Under the pieces are notes generated by a model that did no database searches, was not told the origin of the DNA, and worked only from the letters and a program-made list of their open reading frames with translations. From assembly GCA_948567375.1 (NCBI GenBank), contig OX419756.1, positions 40,340,552-40,404,551 of the forward strand: a stretch of 64,000 nt of DNA, in the 5' to 3' direction. The position numbers and the translations under genes are program-made. The DNA is from Lunularia cruciata (taxonomy: Eukaryota; Streptophyta; Marchantiopsida; Lunulariales; Lunulariaceae). Positions 32,542-43,560 of this stretch are shown here, piece by piece (position 1 is the stretch's first letter; each line of letters starts with the position of its first letter).

Positions 32542-34340
32542 AGTTAGGGAAGTATATGACCGAGATTAGTCTATATCGGATCAGTTTGTTACAGATTGGT
32601 CAGATGCCCTAGGCTCAAATTTCATGTGATTTGTATTGTAATTTAAGCCTTTTGACTCTTTGGGTCTTCCAGGCTTTATTGTCATTGTTCATAATAGTTT
32701 TCAAGTGCTAAATTGTTATCGAGAGAGTTTATCTTCTTTCCTTTACTGTGCGCTCCTTCGCCCATTCCTGTCTTCCTTCCCCTGTGGTGCTCTAACTCAT
32801 TTCTTCTTCTTCTTCTTCTCTCTACAGGTTTCATTCATTGCTTTAGTTTGGTGAAGCAACCTCCATTCATCCACCATAGAGAGAGGTAATGCATGGAGCA
32901 TCTTTTCAATTGGTTAGAATATCCATAAAGTGTATCCATTCCATTCTAGCTAGTCGAACTACCAGCCCTCCGTCCTCTTCCTTTTCTTGTCACATCGCAG
33001 ACCATCTGAATTTGACTTGAATCGACTCAATGAGCATACTCTTCACCCTGCATAGCTTCATAGCTATGCAGGGTGAATAGAAAGAACATTGGGAGGTGAC
33101 TACTTGCATGATGTTTACTACACAAGAAGTTACAGAATAGTTCAATTTGACGCTTTCCAGGAAATCACAAGACGGTAAAATTGTTGGTAGGTTGATTCAT
33201 TCCCACGGACACCATTACTAATGTAAACATATATTTTCATGACCTTTGGTCTAATTGAAACTTGTCCATGCGTTTCGCAGTAGCATTCAGGTGAAGAGAT
33301 ATGGGACACGAAGAGATGTTCCTCATCTCAGGATCAGCACCTGGTCACAACTCTGGATGCCCCTCGTCGCCTTTTTGTACTCTTGGAAACTATCGTAAGA
33401 GTTATGCCAGCACCCAGGCAAATGTTTGAATTTTGTCACATATGAGCAATGGTGCGCAGAAGTCGTTGAAGGAACGGGGAATCCACAGCCACAAATGACT
33501 GCCAGACTCCGACGCGATATGATATTGTGATCGACTTGAGGGACAATTTGAAACCACTATTCTCGTTACTTTACTAGACGGCAGACATGATAGGCGCACC
33601 TACTAAAACTTATGCGAGAATCTTCACAGTACGTTAAGATAACCTGCACCGAAGAGTCTCGATGCGCCTACTTCCTGTATCTCGTACGGTGAGTAGAATG
33701 GTAATCTAATACATACTATATATCCTTCTGTTTACTTCTAGAACTTGAAAGTTGAAAGTGCTCAAGAAGTAAATCAGTAGAATCAACGCAAAGGTACCAA
33801 AAAGGGATCATAAGTTCGGCAATACAGCTGATTGTCATCACAAGCAGAAATCAAAAAAAGAAAATGGACGAGTTGGAAATGCCCGTCAGCTGAGACTTTA
33901 CGAGTCGGCATATCATACATAATGTACACTTTTTATTTCTAGTCGAGGATTCACTAGTAGCATGAAGAACATTTAAGAGCGAAAGAGAACGGCACTAAAG
34001 GACTGGGAGAGCCTAAAACCTATGCAGTCCAGAGGGCACTATCGCTGGTAGGCTCAGGTACCAGTTCTTGTTATGTGGGGTTTAGCTCCCTCAACTATGT
34101 CAACACGAAGATGACAGTGGAGCAGTTTGAATCACTGATCTTTGGATAGAGGGGCATAGTTGCAGTTCTCCACTCGATCACGACCCTCGTATGGGTCTAA
34201 ACAAAGACCGGATCATTGGGAAATAGAATGAATTGGACCTAAGATACAACAGCACTTGCTACTGGCGTGCAGAGAACATATCTCGCTTGAACGGATATAC
34301 ATTTAAATCCTGTATTTAATAACGTACCATGATACCCTCT
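32542..34340. other. Downstream flank of the aminotransferase-like gene
   Basis: From about 32.9 kb base composition becomes visibly less AT-rich than the transposon field. A pyrimidine-rich stretch ending in CTACAG near 32,800-32,828 looks like a splice acceptor, but I cannot attach an exon to it. A perfect 16-bp hairpin lies at 33,042-33,077, and a 61-bp stretch at 33,439-33,499 resembles part of intron 1 of the gene. No convincing coding frame is visible. Confidence 0.5.
33042..33077. repeat. Perfect 16-bp inverted repeat with 4-base loop
   Basis: The arm TTCACCCTGCATAGCT (33,042-33,057) is followed by TCAT and then its exact reverse complement (33,062-33,077). It lies 1.3 kb past the stop codon of the gene. 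It has no T-run typical of bacterial terminators and is plant DNA. It could be a remnant of a small inverted-repeat transposon or a foldback. Confidence 0.85.
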
Positions 34341-37300
34341 TTAAGAGTCACTATCCGCTGTGGCATCTGCATGGAGAAATGAAAGTGTAAGACGGTTGAT
34401 CTTCGCTAGAGAAAGACAAACTGCAGGACGAGTTGAACAAGCAATAATGTGTACCTACTTACCAAAGGGAATCAGTTCTCCATCAGATTGAGCTGCAACG
34501 GCATAGAGCTGTTGAAGTTGTTGTGTAATTGGACCTACTTTTCCATCACCAATAACTCGCCCATCTATCTCTATAACCTGCAAGTATTAGATTATGACAT
34601 ATGTAATTCGGTCCACATAGACGTAACATTGAAGTATCTAACTTTCTCGAAATGTTTACGTTATGAACAAACGGAAAAAAACTGTCAGTTGAACTCTGAA
34701 AATTTTGCCCGTGACTAATATTCATAGGGACTTCATCTCTCGAATTTGTTCACATTAAAAGCAAACGGAAGAAACTATCACTAGCATTTCAAGAATTTTG
34801 CCCATACCATATTCCCTACCGCATACACACAAACACCGAAGGAAAAGGAAACTTGACCCAAACCCGGTCTAGGATGACAACAATTAACAGGACGGTACAT
34901 TGGATTAAAATCCAGCTCTGTAATGAAATGGCGTGATAATCGTAAATGCCTTAGAAACAAGCAAACTGGAGTGAAAGATTTTCATTCGCGATATATCAAG
35001 CTATTTGGTTGTAAATACCCCAGCATTGTCATATATAAGACCATACGATCTCACTTCCTGAGGAACCTCGAGCACTTACAGGACTAAGCTCGCCCATGGT
35101 TCCAGTTGTCCAGACCTGAAACATGGGAAGTAGCGATACAATCAAGTTATAGAGTGAGCTATGAAAGACTGGAAGAACCAAGTCAAAGCTAGCACCTGGA
35201 AAGCAAAGTGATACCGCGTCTCGCACTCATCTTCCTATGCGCGGACTCCCCTCAACTAACTTTATCAACTACGCTTGCACCTTTCCTTTCAGCTAAATCC
35301 CTCAGAACCTAAGGATTTAGGTAATGATTTATGTGGCACTTCAACATTCAGATTGGTTTTACTTCATTCTGTTCATCCGTGCATATAAGCTGTTAGATAG
35401 ACCAGATTATGAATGATGGCCCAGAAACGTCCATTCACCGTGAAGCTGTCTCACCTCATCTGCGACATGAAATTCTGTAAGGCTGATGCGCTTCTCCTCA
35501 AATGGTATAGTGGCCTTGTTGACCAATTCAATCACCTACCATGAAAATGTTGTCTTTTATGATACAAGACTGAAAGGAGACGTACTTATGACTTCTTCCC
35601 GAGGCCCATTCTGATATGTCCGGCGTAGATGCTTGAAAAGAAATAAGAATCTCAAGGACTGACCTAGGTATTCACTACGTAATTAGTGTTCTCTAGGTCT
35701 CTATGACAATGAAGTCATGTTTGTGGAAGACTGTCTAACCGTAGCTCGTGTTATCCCAGGCAAGCAGTAATCTGCGTGTGGAGTCAACACACGCCCTCTT
35801 TTAACCATGAACTGCAAAGATGGTTATGTTCAATACAGGAGAATGTGAAGTTAAGTCTCGTAAAACAACTCTTTCAGAAGTAATGCAACATCATACTGCA
35901 AGGTATTCAATCTGCTGCCACCTCCTTTCCCCAGAACAACCATATTCTATGTCTGTTATGTAGTACAGAAATTGATTCTAAAGCCAAAGGTCTATCTTGG
36001 ATAAGAACTAACGAGATTGGTAGCATTGGTTTCTGAAACGAAACCATCGCAATCGAGCATTATCGCGTCATCTGCTCCAGCAAAGTTGCCTTCCACCTGC
36101 CCGGAACCGAAACAGCTATGATACTCAGCTTGGAAGAGCTTCAGGAACACAATGTACAAAAAATACAGCAGCATAGAAAGTATTTGATTTGGTTTAACTA
36201 AGGTTTCAGAACATACGTTACATATAACTAGTGAATAGTCTAATTATATTCTCACCATAAGGTCAATACTGGGTATTTACGGGGTGCTGAAAGGTCAGAT
36301 GAGGTCAATCGCCGAGCAGTGGAGTACACTGAATAGTTAACAATGATATATGAACTGACTAGAACTGTACCTTATATCTAGCTTCCTGAAAAATCACTGA
36401 GAATAAGATGAGTGAACGGCTCAAGAGTAATACCTTGGCAAGGATGTTGTTGATCAGATTGTTGTGATGGATCTTGGAGTCCAGGCTCTGGCATGCCAAG
36501 TTTTCTGATTGAGAAGCGCGGACTGTAATGAAGAGTGATAAAAAGGTGCACCTCTTCACAATTTTTCGTGCAGAAACTGATCGTAACGAAGATATTCATG
36601 AAAGCGAAACGTACATTAGGGGAGTTCCGTCGTGTAGACGCTGTGACGAGCCGGATACCTGATGTGTTGTCATACACAGGTGGTTTCCACTCTGGAACAA
36701 CTGCGCACACAATAGACAAGGACCAAGCTTTCAAAGCTCAGGTCACCTATTACAACAAATAAGTACCAGAAGATTTTATGTTATGTAGGTAGGTGCCGAG
36801 AACCTTTACCTGAGTCATCACTTCTGATTAAGGAGCATCACCATGAGCTGCCCCCAACTAAAGAGAAGATCAGCCCAGACTAGACGTCCGTCACCTTTCG
36901 ATTATAGTGGCTAGTCTTACCCTTAGAGGACCGAGAAACATGTCCTTGGACATAACAAAGTTCTCACATAATCTCAAAGAGGCTTCCTGATATTCCCCGC
37001 GAAATACAAAAGCCATGTATCGACTATTCAGCCACTAAGTCAGCAGACTTCGTTAACCAGCAATACTCATACGTTCCGTTGGTCAAATGAGTCGCAGTTT
37101 CTGGGATTCTTTCCTTTTGATTTCCGGTTTAGGCAAGTGTAGGCAAGTTTAGGCATGATTTAAACGATGAACCATCAAAAGGGGTGTGTTTTGAATGGAG
37201 GAAGCTTTACCCAATAAACTCCACGTTTAGGCAAGTTCAGACGTGATTTAAACGGTGAACCATCAAAGGGGTGTGTTTTGAATGGAGGAAGCTTTACCCA

Positions 37301-40300
37301 ATAAAGTGCAACCATACAGGTTGAAGCCTGGGCTCATTCCTGACGAAACCTGGGATGGAGATAAGTGAGAAGACAGTATGAGTTACATATGAGTATATCA
37401 TTTTCTTCTGAATGAAATATTGGAAACCTAATCGGAACGCCGAAGGGAACTATAGGGAGAGGTCAAATAAAAAAATAAAAAATGGTTATTCTGAAATAAT
37501 AGGTGTATGTTCTTTCACCTTCTTCCCTCGAGAGAGTGTAAGTCGAATGTGTGCTGAATCTCTCATGTCGTTTGCAATGAGAGTAGAGAAAATTGCGTGC
37601 TTCACCTGCACAGGACCAGCTTCCCAGCATGTGAGGTCCCATCCTCACTTGTATTTCTCAGTTGATTTGAACTTTCGTCAATAATGATTGCTTTCAGACA
37701 TGAGTGACGATCCACAACAGAAGTGGGTCTGTACACTGTCTCACAAGACTTGGAGAAGCTGGGAATGATGTTATTGCATTGAGAACTAACAAGAGGAATA
37801 TTGCTCATATGACTTATTCATATGCGGCACAAATTGAGTCGAACGATAAGACATTTACTTACCTCAATCCTGGTAGGAACGTTTATAAATGCCATCGCTT
37901 TTGCTGAGTCGAAAAGTCTGCACTCAATGAATAACCAACGGATCACAACATATATGCTTTGGCGTCACTAATTGTGTACTAAAAGTAGATCCAAACTTCT
38001 CGTTTTATGGATTTGAACTACAAGTATCAAATCAGGATTTGTCAATCAAGCAACTTGGATTATGGGACATTGAAAAAGAAAATTTCTGCAGCAATTCCAG
38101 GGTAAAAGAAAATAATCTGCTACCTGTCCAGATGTTCTTCTAGTTTGAATATTTTTCCTTGATAGACTCTGAGCCCTTCCCAAACAGCGTCCCCTCCTTG
38201 TACTACTGAGTCAAATACCGAAACCTGGAAACGCAAGACCTTTAAGATGAAATTTCCAGAGAGATATACTCTGGTCACATGGTTTCCAGCTCTAATCTTG
38301 CATCGCAGAAACCCCCCGTTATGAGTTACTCTACGGAAAAAACTATGGAAGGATTCTTCTTCTCAAAACCTTGAGCATTTAGAATACGTACTACTTCCGA
38401 TTGCATACATCTTGGAAGTCCGCGTAGGCCCCATTACACGTGCAAGTAGCTGTATTATCTAGGAAACAGGAAAATCAAGACAGGAAATCGATGTGCACTG
38501 ATGGATACGACCTTAGCATCTTCACGAACAACAAGCTGATCGTGCACCCAAATGAGCAACTTCTCGTTTGCTTGAACTGGTAGAGGAGGAAGAACCACTT
38601 CAGAGAAAGCCGGTCGGAGAGAATGACGGCGGAGAAGGTTATAAAAAGGTTGGCAATGCTCCAGTAAATGGTAAAGCTTCTTAGGAAATGGCTGCTCAAA
38701 CGATGATTCAAAGTACGTAATACTCAGAACATGTGCATCAGAACTGTTTAGTTGCCAGATTGTTAGACTTTCACACCTAAGAGATCCAACCTGAACAAGA
38801 ACCAGATCACCAAGCAGATGTTCAAGGCATTAGCCTATCGCACTTCTATCACCTTATAGTATGACTGAATATAGACAATGGGAGGTCATCACCTTGGTAT
38901 TAAAAGGTGAGCGGGCGTTGAATTCGGTTGTCTTATGGACAGTGGTATACCACCACGGGGCCCAGAGACCATCCTCTGGTTTTGGACCGGCGGGCCATCT
39001 GGGAAAGCATGTAGACGGAGACATGACTCAGCCAACCTATATATGATGGATTGCACTTGTACAGTATGTCCTCAGAGTAATTTGCACTGCAATGTTGTTC
39101 CCACCCAACCAAACTTTATACAGTTTCTTTTCCTCTCTTTGAGATCATTAAAATCACTACATCTTAGAATAAACCCGGTCAGAACTGTTTATTTCACCAA
39201 CATTTTTACTCGACGTTTCTGAAAAGTCTACTTCTTGTTGTAACTTGTGGAGATCTCACAATAGCACAATCAGTGATTCCCTAGTGGAAATAATTCTAAG
39301 CTCTCTAATCAAAAACCGTTACTCACAGTCAGTTTATGGCAATTATGAGCATTGAGGTAACCCCAGATGGAAATCTTGATGTCCTCCAGCGTCAGTAGAG
39401 AAAAATTGTAGCACACACAGCATATAAGCCAAGAACGAATGTTGGGCTCTCATAACAGTCATGCATGGATGAGGACAAAGGTATTAACAATGTTACAAAA
39501 AATATAAACCTACCGAAGCATGGCCGCCTGAAATGGTATGCCAAGTGCTTCACATAGAGACCTTAAGGTACCCTGAAAAACCGCATATGTTGAATGACAC
39601 CAAATGTTACAGAGGTCGTTGGGGTTGATGAACAACCTGAACATAGGTCGTGGACTATATTGTAGAAAAAGAAGACCAGTGGATAAACAGTCATTAAGTC
39701 ATCAACAATATCTTCCTCGGTTGGAATCTAGAATTATACCTCTGGATTCTGTTGCAGGTCCCTTGCATTCACTATAGGTGGAGGATCACCCCGTGCTGAA
39801 AGTTCACTATACATGCCGACCAGATTTGCCAACTCTAACTCGTCGAGAGTAACAGGGAGGACCTTATCAAACGACGGCTGGAAAAATACACGACAAGTGA
39901 ATATGAGCTGTTTTGGGAAAAAGTATCTACACGTAGTCCCCAGAATTTGAAACGTAAAAGTCCTATCCAGAAATTGATAGCTGGGAACACTGACCGGTCC
40001 TGGAATTGTCTTCTCAGGAAGAACTAATTCTCGTGTATAGTCCTGCCCTCTACGCACCAATGACGCAGATAAAGTCGAACAAATACAAGCGATCGGCAAA
40101 ACTGAAGGGGCCCTATTTCCATTGCAAGCACCATATTTTACTACTAAGATAGCACACACACTCATAGCTTTCTAGTACTCCTTAGCTTGCCTGCTTATCT
40201 TTCCGATATCCCTGCTTGCCTAGATATTAACACTTACCAAAGATGAAATCGGATCCCTGATAAGTATGACATGCTTTCCGGTGGTCATCAAGTCGCTGTT

Positions 40301-42421
40301 CAAGCAAGATGTACGATGTTTGGCCATATGCTGCGTGCATACCATTCCCTTAGATACAAGGATAAAACGAGATTTTAAAGGTCACCAGTTCAAGCAACCC
40401 TCAGATATCACCGCCTTCTCACAACCAGTCCAAAGGACACAGTACACCCCATAGGCAGGGAAGCCCACGACAGGAAGCTCCGAGAGACATATTGAGCAAA
40501 ACTTGTACTCAAAACAATTTGGCAAGCTATTAACTCGTTACAGGTAAGTCTAGTTTATGATAAAGGACAGTTAGGATGCTTCACCTAGACAATCGACTCC
40601 TCGCGGTAGAAATGGACTTATCTTTTCATTCTCGAAATACACGAGGAGAAAAATAGAACGATTTCTAAACGATGACATCTAAGAATGAGCAGATGGCAAC
40701 CAAACGATGTGAGACCTGAAACGTGAACAAACCTTACAAAATCTGTATCTTTTTTGTGAAGGCTTTTCAATCAAGTTCCGGACAACTTTGTTGCCATCTG
40801 GTTCCTGTAGGAGGACACCAGCCAAGTCAGTATTAGGAAATTAAACTGGCCCCAAGATCTAAATATGTAGTCATTCAAACGATCCATCGTCCTTCAGGAT
40901 TCAATCTCTTACATGTAGTCGAGTGATTGAGCATTTTACGTCTTCATAGCTTACTTGCTTAGATCAATAGAGTCTAGTGTCTCATGCCGAATTTTACAAG
41001 CCCAATTCTACATTGAGAACATTACTGATTTATGATCCTTGAGACGTCGAATATCAACTGTTATGCAGAAGTGACAATACATGTGGAGATATGTTCAACT
41101 TTGAGAATTACCATTGTGGCTAAGAGCTGCTCTCTATACGGGCGTTGTGCTCCTGTAATCCGCACATGGTGAGCATAAAGAGGCTCATCTAGTACTTCCG
41201 TATCATCCCTCTGCGATAAATACAGCCTCAGTTCACCATACGAAGATAGCATATGAGCAACGGTATGCGGAAGATGCTCGAAGAACTGGGGATCCACACC
41301 CACGGATGACATAACGATCAGACAGTGATAGCAAACATGTAATAACATCCGGAAAGGAACACGGAGAAGAAACGTTGATTTCCGAAACAAGACATCGATC
41401 ACCATCTTCAAACCAGAGCTCCCTATTGATGACAGTCATTCGAAGTGGAACGGGAAAAGATAGGTTGTGATCGTTGAGAAGCGAAATGCAGAGAACTGGA
41501 TGACTCTTGTATATCACAACATGCTCTATGAATGCATGAGTCCTGAAACACCAAAACACTTGATAGAAGCAGCAGGACTGTTAGAGCACAAAGACTTCGT
41601 TAGTGTCCACGATGTGCAGAAGTAGCTGGAGGCAGTTGCCAGTACTCCTCGTCCTGAGTTTCTTTATTTCTCATGAGGTGTTAGGACACATATGAAGTAA
41701 TGTTGAGCACCAGATAAGTCATCCATAATCTTCCGTACAGAAAGACTACTTCCATTGTCAAAAGCCACACTAATAAAGCTGCGATATCTACAATGTTGAG
41801 AACGAATTAGAATCTGTTAGCCGAAATCGATGAGGATAGTGGACAATGAGCAGTTTTTTAAACTCTTCGTCGTTGCATCACAGGAAGATCCATGAACAAA
41901 TCTCCAGTTTCTTTATCATACATATTGCAATTCGGTAAATCGCAGTGTAGAGGACACATACACAGTTCCTCGTAAGAAACTTCATAGTTCCTCGCAATGT
42001 GAATAATTACGTCCAAAAGAGAGTAAACTTAACTACGCTTCTTCAGTATACATTTGTCAGTAAAATCGTGCACATGATCCTCAGTTTATGAACAGCCTAC
42101 GCTGACTACTTGAATTGTTGATGAATTGAATTGTTAGTCTACAATTCAAGTACTTTAAGAGTGGCAGCTCATCTTCAGATGGTTCTCACACAAAAATTTA
42201 AAGAGACGATCCAATAGAATCAAGAACACAGAGTAAATCGACTTTCATAATTAACGGGACTTAGGAGTTAGGAATAGCACCTGCGCGAATGAGTACATAA
42301 GGCTAGTACTGAGAGAACGAGGGCCAGACCACAAATTGATGATCTCCACACGTGATTGTTGTTCGTCAGCATTCACCCCGCCACTCTCTTCCGAGGCTCT
42401 GTTTGACATCATTGTTTCCAT
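34341..42421 (-). CDS. Sulfotransferase-like / class-IV aminotransferase fusion (branched-chain-amino-acid aminotransferase-like), 20 exons
   Basis: Exons, high to low: 42421-42281, 41210-41112, 40804-40733, 40330-40238, 39877-39740, 39572-39514, 38998-38893, 38691-38512, 38224-38124, 37917-37863, 37605-37519, 37349-37298, 36700-36615, 36487-36434, 36096-36013, 35811-35740, 35535-35455, 35115-35080, 34577-34463, 34366-34341. All 19 introns (96-1,070 bp) are GT-AG, phases match throughout, and the joined 1,737 nt encode 578 residues plus TAA. I chose ATG 42,421 because the frame above it opens on GTG straight after a stop, and A at -3 with G at +4 suits initiation. It matches the plant family annotated as branched-chain-amino-acid aminotransferase-like, similar in length to Arabidopsis members. 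With this start I see no transit peptide, suggesting a cytosolic protein. True substrate is unknown. An alternative end reads through exon 19 to TAG at 34,457-34,455. Confidence 0.93.
34638..34815. repeat. Diverged ~93-bp tandem repeat in intron 18
   Basis: Two units share 'tctcgaa', 'caaacggaa-aaact', 'gaa-attttgccc' and an 'atattc' end, starting near 34,645 and 34,738. It lies between exons 18 and 19 and is not coding. Confidence 0.7.
37141..37307. repeat. 88-bp tandem duplication across the exon 12 donor site
   Basis: Two copies start at 37,141 and 37,229 and differ by a few substitutions and one deleted base. The second copy ends inside exon 12 and includes its real donor (TTGG/GTAAAG on the minus strand). 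The first copy lies in intron 12 and repeats the same TTGG/GTAAAG string. Confidence 0.9.
38600..42330 (-). other. N-terminal sulfotransferase-like domain of the fusion gene (exons 1-8)
   Basis: Residues about 25-270 carry a P-loop sulfotransferase-like fold. WSGPRSLSTSLMYSFAQ (residues 31-47) is the 5'-phosphosulfate-binding type loop, DEPLYAHH (55-62) follows, and KHVILIRDP (123-131) is the 3'-phosphate-binding motif, which keeps the R-D-P form. PSFDKVLP, LVGMYSEL and DLQQNPE (136-181) and WPAGPKPEDGLWAPWWY (202-218) are family hallmarks. PAPS sulfotransferases transfer sulfate from PAPS. Whether this domain is catalytic in the fusion family is not known to me. Confidence 0.85.
42107..42152. 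repeat. Intron 1 hairpin, 12-bp arms
   Basis: TACTTGAATTGT (42,107-42,118) is matched by its exact reverse complement at 42,141-42,152, with 22 bases between that contain a further 'tgaattgaattgt'. It is within the first and longest intron. Confidence 0.75.
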
Positions 42422-43560
42422 CTTCCGTTTGTGAACAGTACCTCGCCTGCTCCCTGACGATGAAAGCAAAATTGGCTTCACTATCCTTCTATCTAAACAT
42501 CTGAGAACTGTCAATCGTGATCCTCTTGAGTAATGTTCCGTGATTTCGCTTGCCACTCAGTCTCATAATTGTCGTCGAAGAACATCTCAGAAGCGTTGGT
42601 TGGTTGGTCGGTACACGGAACACTCACAGAAAAGTTGAATCAGTCATTTGAATCCTGGTACGTTTCCAATTAACAACTGTTCGTTCGCTTGCAAACGGAG
42701 ATTAGACACAAAGCCAGATGATAATCCTATCACAAGTCACTGAACACTCGTGAATTGAAGTGTCCATGTGCCAATCGGACTATAACACGATGCAGATTCT
42801 TCACATGTCCTCGATTGGAAAATGTACAAGAACCGATCCAAACACCTTTGTGGAGTTACTGTAGATCAAAAGCATTGTCTCTTGGCCCTGTCTCGGGATT
42901 GCTTGTCCCTTCAAACTCAGGGACCGGTGAATCGTCTTCGGAATTGAGCTACAATTCTTTTCTTAGCCCTGTATTAAGAAAAGATTCTGTCTCCACCACT
43001 GAATCGCGGTAGCTTGCTTGATTGACCATAAGCACAGTCTCGATTCTATTTGTCTCCGTATAGTTTATGATTCATGGTAGTCATAATCCCCAAACTACAC
43101 ATCGATAAGAACATATTTGTTGAGGAAACTCAATATCATCTTACTATTCAAGTTATACATGCGTTGACTAGGAAGAGCACACCTACTGTGGATTGAGTCA
43201 ATAATATCCTTGGATTCATGTAGTGGGAGGGAATGCATTTATGTTCAACTGATGTTGAGTAAGTCCTATATACTACAAAGGATGATCCGCAACATAAGCG
43301 ATGAACGAAATCAAAAGATTCTAGAGTCAGAAAGATCCAGCAATTATGGGAACTGAGAATTACCTGACCAGACCTACGACTCTTTGATATGATGAAACTG
43401 CAATGTTTCTAAACCACTTCAAACATATTTTAAGCTCTATAGGTATGTCTTCAAGTAGGAAAGAGGTAATCAATGCGACGATGTTGACTTTTGACGATTA
43501 TAGGTAGGTGATAAACGATAGGTCCTGAGATTGCACATTACGTCGGCCCTATACTAAAAC
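42422..43560 (-). promoter_or_regulatory. 5' leader and probable promoter region of the fusion gene
   Basis: This is the less AT-rich DNA immediately upstream of the start codon, up to the sharp change to AT-rich sequence near 43.56 kb. An in-frame stop lies at 42,557-42,559. A repeated GGTTGGTTGGT stretch (AACCAACC on the coding strand) lies near 42,597-42,610. I cannot point to a convincing TATA box, so core promoter and transcription start are not assigned. Confidence 0.45.

Larger units (their letters stand above)
34341..38600 (-). other. C-terminal class-IV PLP aminotransferase domain of the fusion gene (exons 8-20)
   Basis: After a linker (LPPLPVQANEK) the domain runs from about residue 278 to the end. 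Landmarks are VSVFDSVVQGGDAVWEGLR (297-315), HIRLTLSRGKK, EWKPPVYDN, LDSKIHHNNLINNILAK with the likely PLP-binding Lys428, SETNATN with Glu463 (expected to contact the PLP ring nitrogen), LTPHADYCLPGITRAT and TTGTMGEL for the cofactor phosphate. These are the motifs of branched-chain and D-amino-acid transaminases and all key residues I can check are present. An expected G in the N-G-M stretch is D here (NDM). Confidence 0.9.

Noticed and set aside
33042-33077. Hairpin as a transcription terminator or microRNA precursor
   Set aside because: No T-run and no bacterial context. The 4-base loop and 16-bp stem are too small for a plant precursor.
36378-36762. Frames of 118 and 75 codons over exons 13-14
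   Set aside because: The minus-strand frame includes exon 13 but runs through intron sequence; the plus-strand frame is a shadow.
38475-38711. A 78-codon minus-strand frame in the exon 8 area
   Set aside because: It is a shadow in another frame of exon 8, whose true frame encodes the linker and start of the aminotransferase domain.
39305-39390. A minus-strand stretch reading WGYLNAHNCHKLT before a GTGAGT donor, looking like the expected tryptophan-rich exon
   Set aside because: Its phase does not fit the exon ending at 39,514. The true exon with WPAGPKPEDGLWAPWWY was found at 38,998-38,893 with matching phase.
41061-41559. Long open frames of 108-116 codons in intron 1 and exon 2 region on the minus strand
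   Set aside because: Only the 99-bp exon 2 part matches the family. The rest is chance open frame in balanced-composition intron DNA.
42422-42556. Longer start for the fusion gene at 42,556
   Set aside because: The codon there is GTG directly after an in-frame TGA. The first ATG in the frame is at 42,421 with good context.
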